Shown here piece by piece: positions 61,675-64,000 of a stretch of DNA of 64,000 bases. The stretch is from positions 1,724,501-1,788,500 of the forward strand of contig NZ_CP095554.1 of NCBI RefSeq assembly GCF_023078375.1, in the 5' to 3' direction. The translations under genes were made by a program, and so were the position numbers. Numbering within the stretch: position 1 is the stretch's first letter; each line of letters opens with the position of its first letter. The notes under the pieces were generated by a model, which was not told where the DNA came from, made no database searches, and was given only the letters and a program-made list of their open reading frames with translations. Source of the DNA: Roseomonas gilardii subsp. gilardii (lineage in GTDB: Bacteria; Pseudomonadota; Alphaproteobacteria; Acetobacterales; Acetobacteraceae).

Positions 61675-62988
61675 ATGACCCAGACCGCCCTCGACGCCAC
61701 CCACGACCCCGCGCGCCGCTCCTGGGTGCCGGGGGCGGACGGGCATGCGGATTTCCCGATCCAGAACCTGCCCCTCGGCATCTTCTCCCCGCCGGGCCAG
61801 GGCCCGCGCGGCGGCGTGGCGATCGGCGGCCATGTGCTCGACCTCTCCGCGGCGCTGGCCGCCGGGCTCTTCGCCGGAGAGGCCGCCCGGGCGGCCGAGG
61901 CTGCCTCCGCCGGCACGCTGAACGGGTTCCTCGCCCTGGGTGCCGCGCCGCGCCGCGCCCTGCGCACCCGCCTGTCGGAGATCCTGTCCCTGGGCAGCGA
62001 CGACCGCGCCCGCGCCGAACCCTGCCTGCTGCCCCTGGCGGATTGCACCCTGCACCTGCCGGCGCGTGTGGGCGACTACACGGATTTCTACGTGGGCATC
62101 CACCACGCCACCAATATCGGCAAGGTCTTCCGCCCCGACAATCCGCTGCTGCCGAACTACAAATACGTGCCCATCGGCTATCACGGCCGCGCCTCCTCGC
62201 TCCGCGTCTCGGGCACGGATGTGCGGCGGCCGAAGGGGCAGCTGAAACCGCCGGAGGCCGAGGCGCCGCGCTTCGCGCCCTGCGAGCGGCTGGACTACGA
62301 GCTGGAGCTCGGCATCTGGGTCGGCCCCGGCAACGAACTGGGCGAGCCCGTCCCGGTGGGCGAGGCCGCCGCGCATGTCGCGGGCTACTGCCTGCTCAAC
62401 GACTGGTCGGCGCGCGATATCCAGGCCTGGGAATACCAGCCGCTCGGCCCCTTCCTGTCCAAGAACTTCGCCAGCACGCTCTCGCCCTGGGTGGTGACGC
62501 CGGAGGCCCTGGCGCCCTTCCGCATCGCCCAGCCAGCCCGGCCCGAGGGCGACCCAGCCCCGCTGCCCTATCTGCTGGACGAGGCCGACCAGCGTTCCGG
62601 CGCCCTCGACCTGGAGCTGGAGGTGCTGCTCTCCACGGCGCGGATGCGCGAACAGGGGTTGCCGCCGCACCGCCTGTCCCTGTCCAACACGAAGCACATG
62701 TACTGGACCGTGGCGCAGATGCTCGCGCATCACACCAGCAATGGCTGCAACCTGCAGCCGGGCGACCTGCTGGGCTCCGGCACCATTTCCGCACCCGATC
62801 CCACGGGCTTCGGCTCACTGCTGGAAACGACGCGCGGCGGCAAGGAGCCGGTGATGCTGCCCTCCGGCGAGAGCCGGCGCTTCCTGGAGGATGGCGACGA
62901 GGTGATCCTGCGGGCCCGGGCCCGCCGCGACGGGGCCGCCCCCATCGGCTTCGGCGAGTGCCGCGCCATCATCCTCCCGGCCCGCTGA
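61675..62988 (+). CDS. fahA: Fumarylacetoacetase
   Basis: Fumarylacetoacetase cleaves fumarylacetoacetate to fumarate and acetoacetate. The 437-residue protein has the N-terminal regulatory domain (about 1-125) and the metal site of the catalytic domain: Asp in YTDFYVGIHHATNIGKVFRP, Glu in YELELGIWVG, and Asp in LLNDWSARDIQAWEYQPLGPF. The catalytic His is in the IHHATN segment. Start at 61675 follows gcgcgagagac; a 7-codon extension is possible. maiA follows after 19 bases. Confidence 0.96.
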   Translation: MTQTALDATHDPARRSWVPGADGHADFPIQNLPLGIFSPPGQGPRGGVAIGGHVLDLSAALAAGLFAGEAARAAEAASAGTLNGFLALGAAPRRALRTRLSEILSLGSDDRARAEPCLLPLADCTLHLPARVGDYTDFYVGIHHATNIGKVFRPDNPLLPNYKYVPIGYHGRASSLRVSGTDVRRPKGQLKPPEAEAPRFAPCERLDYELELGIWVGPGNELGEPVPVGEAAAHVAGYCLLNDWSARDIQAWEYQPLGPFLSKNFASTLSPWVVTPEALAPFRIAQPARPEGDPAPLPYLLDEADQRSGALDLELEVLLSTARMREQGLPPHRLSLSNTKHMYWTVAQMLAHHTSNGCNLQPGDLLGSGTISAPDPTGFGSLLETTRGGKEPVMLPSGESRRFLEDGDEVILRARARRDGAAPIGFGECRAIILPAR

Positions 62989-63007
62989 CACGGCGAAAGG
63001 CGAAACG

Positions 63008-63640
63008 ATGCGCCTGCATGGCTATTTCCGCTCCTCCGCCGCCTGGCGCGTGCGGATCGCCCTGAACCTGAAGGGCCTCCGCCCCGACCAGGCCTTCCAC
63101 CACCTGCGCCATGGCGGGCAGCGGGCGCCGGACTATCTCCGCCTGAACCCGCAGGGTCTGGTGCCCGCCCTGGAGACGGACGAGGGCACGGTCCTCACCC
63201 AGTCCCTGGCCATCTGCGAATGGCTGGAGGAAGGCTGGCCCGAGCCACCGCTGCTGCCCTCAGGGCGCAACGACCGCGCCCGGGTCCGCGCCTTCACCCA
63301 GGCCATCGCCTGCGACATCCATCCGGTGCAGAACCTCAAGGTCCTGGCCCGGCTGCGCGGCCTGGGCCTGCCCGAGGAGGAGGTCACGGCCTGGGCGCGC
63401 TGGGCGATCGGCGATGGCCTCGCCGCCTGCGAGGCGCTGGTCCACGACCAGCCGGGTCCCTTCTGCTTCGGCACGGCGCCGACCCTGGCCGACATCGCGC
63501 TGGTGCCGCAGCTCGGCAATGCCCGCCGCTTCGGCTGCGACCTCGCCGCCCTGCCGCGCCTTCTGGCGGCGGAAGCGGCCTGCAACGCCCTCCCGGCCTT
63601 CGCCGAGGCCGCCCCGGCCCGCCAGCCGGACGCGGAATAG
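63008..63640 (+). CDS. maiA: Maleylacetoacetate isomerase
   Basis: MaiA is a zeta-class glutathione transferase that isomerises maleylacetoacetate to fumarylacetoacetate. The 210-residue protein has the zeta signature RSSAAWRVRIALNLKGL (residues 8-24), which includes the catalytic Ser, then NPQGLVPALETDEGTVLTQSLAICEWLEE and a C-terminal helical domain with DIHPVQNLKVL. The gene order hmgA-fahA-maiA and short spacings show one operon. Typical members have SSxxYRVR; Trp replaces the usual Tyr here. Confidence 0.95.
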   Translation: MRLHGYFRSSAAWRVRIALNLKGLRPDQAFHHLRHGGQRAPDYLRLNPQGLVPALETDEGTVLTQSLAICEWLEEGWPEPPLLPSGRNDRARVRAFTQAIACDIHPVQNLKVLARLRGLGLPEEEVTAWARWAIGDGLAACEALVHDQPGPFCFGTAPTLADIALVPQLGNARRFGCDLAALPRLLAAEAACNALPAFAEAAPARQPDAE

Positions 63641-63680
63641 GGCGAGCCCTGGCAGGCACGGACGTCTCCCCTGGCCACCC

Positions 63681-63709
63681 CCGGGGGAGAGGCGCCGCCT
63701 CTCCCCCGG
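63681..63709 (+). terminator. Perfect 13-base-pair hairpin after the hmgA operon
   Basis: CCGGGGGAGAGGC and GCCTCTCCCCCGG pair perfectly around a GCC loop, about 40 bases after maiA. Its sequence is similar to the hairpin at 9345-9375, so it may be a dispersed palindromic element serving as terminator. No T run follows. Confidence 0.6.
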
Positions 63710-63863
63710 AACCCCCTCACCGCCAGGACGCTGCGCGCCCTGGACCCCGGGAGTTGGCACCCACGGCCACCCTCGGCCCGCCGGTCCCATCCCGCAGGGC
63801 TGGCGGAAACAGCAGGCGCCCGAAGAATCAAGCACACCTGTCCGCGCGCGTGGCACCGGCCAT

Positions 63864-63888
63864 CGCCGGAGAGCATCGCTCTCCGGCG
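63864..63888. repeat. Perfect 11-base-pair hairpin
   Basis: CGCCGGAGAGC and GCTCTCCGGCG pair perfectly around an ATC loop, in the 360-base gene-free end of the window (63641-64000). Confidence 0.6.
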
Positions 63889-63924
63889 TGATCCAGCCGC
63901 GGCAGGTGCCAGCGAAGGGGAGGT

Positions 63925-63945
63925 CCAGGACCCTCAGGGTCCTGG
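63925..63945. repeat. Perfect 9-base-pair hairpin
   Basis: CCAGGACCC and GGGTCCTGG pair perfectly around a TCA loop. It is followed by a C/G-rich stretch (63946-64000) that looks like further palindromic repeat sequence but is cut by the window edge. Confidence 0.55.
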
Positions 63946-64000
63946 CGGATGGGGGTACGGGGGCAAGGCGGAGCCTTCCCCCGGGCCATGTGTCCCGCCG

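Overview
The window is about 70% G+C and reads as a chromosomal segment of an aerobic alphaproteobacterium, most likely Roseomonas or a close relative in the Acetobacteraceae. The basis is the base composition, an FnrL-type regulator beside cydABX, an alphaproteobacterial MmcB protein, two tricarboxylate-transporter-type periplasmic receptors, and many solute-binding and sugar or aromatic catabolic genes. No rRNA, tRNA, CRISPR array, phage gene or transposase was seen.

Layout. (1) 0-9.4 kb is a low-oxygen respiration block: cydC and cydD (minus strand), divergent cydA-cydB-cydX, an FnrL-like regulator, a hemerythrin-like gene, hemN and an OmpW-type porin. FNR-type boxes lie upstream of cydDC/cydABX, hemN and ompW, so the regulator probably controls its own neighbourhood. 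(2) 9.6-23.7 kb is mixed: an orphan peptide-type binding protein, a lactate/malate-type dehydrogenase with a DASS transporter, an M20 amidohydrolase, a BKACE enzyme, a YjbQ protein, a PACE exporter with a divergent LysR, an FUSC exporter with a divergent LysR, a second family 5 binding protein and a small KGG-rich protein. (3) 23.7-32.9 kb holds a stand-alone GHKL ATPase, a LysR gene divergent from pcaHG (protocatechuate ring cleavage), an aldo/keto reductase, a Bug receptor, a bile-acid-symporter-type carrier and mmcB. (4) 32.9-50.2 kb is a carbohydrate catabolic island: a DUF2264 protein with a binding protein, a 2-hydroxyacid dehydrogenase, a Bug receptor, a sugar isomerase/epimerase, a DUF993 enzyme, four Gfo/Idh/MocA oxidoreductases, a TetR regulator and a complete sugar ABC importer. 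Four operator-like sites with the same 7-6-7 geometry sit in front of its operons. (5) 50.2-56.2 kb is a hydantoinase/oxoprolinase operon (hyuA, hyuB, a binding protein, an SDR). (6) 56.6-63.6 kb is an aromatic module: a flavoprotein monooxygenase, a DUF2783 protein, an MBL-fold protein with a degenerate metal motif, a MarR regulator, and hmgA-fahA-maiA for homogentisate breakdown. Two matching palindromic sites link the two halves.

A recurring oddity is that five otherwise well-conserved genes (cydC, the hemerythrin-like gene, the binding protein at 9.7 kb, the DUF2264 gene, the Bug receptor at 37.4 kb) change reading frame once. The FnrL gene lacks a normal start codon for its cysteine-rich N-terminus. 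Three of the breaks are repaired by adding one base to a short G/C run, so sequencing or assembly indels are the likeliest cause.
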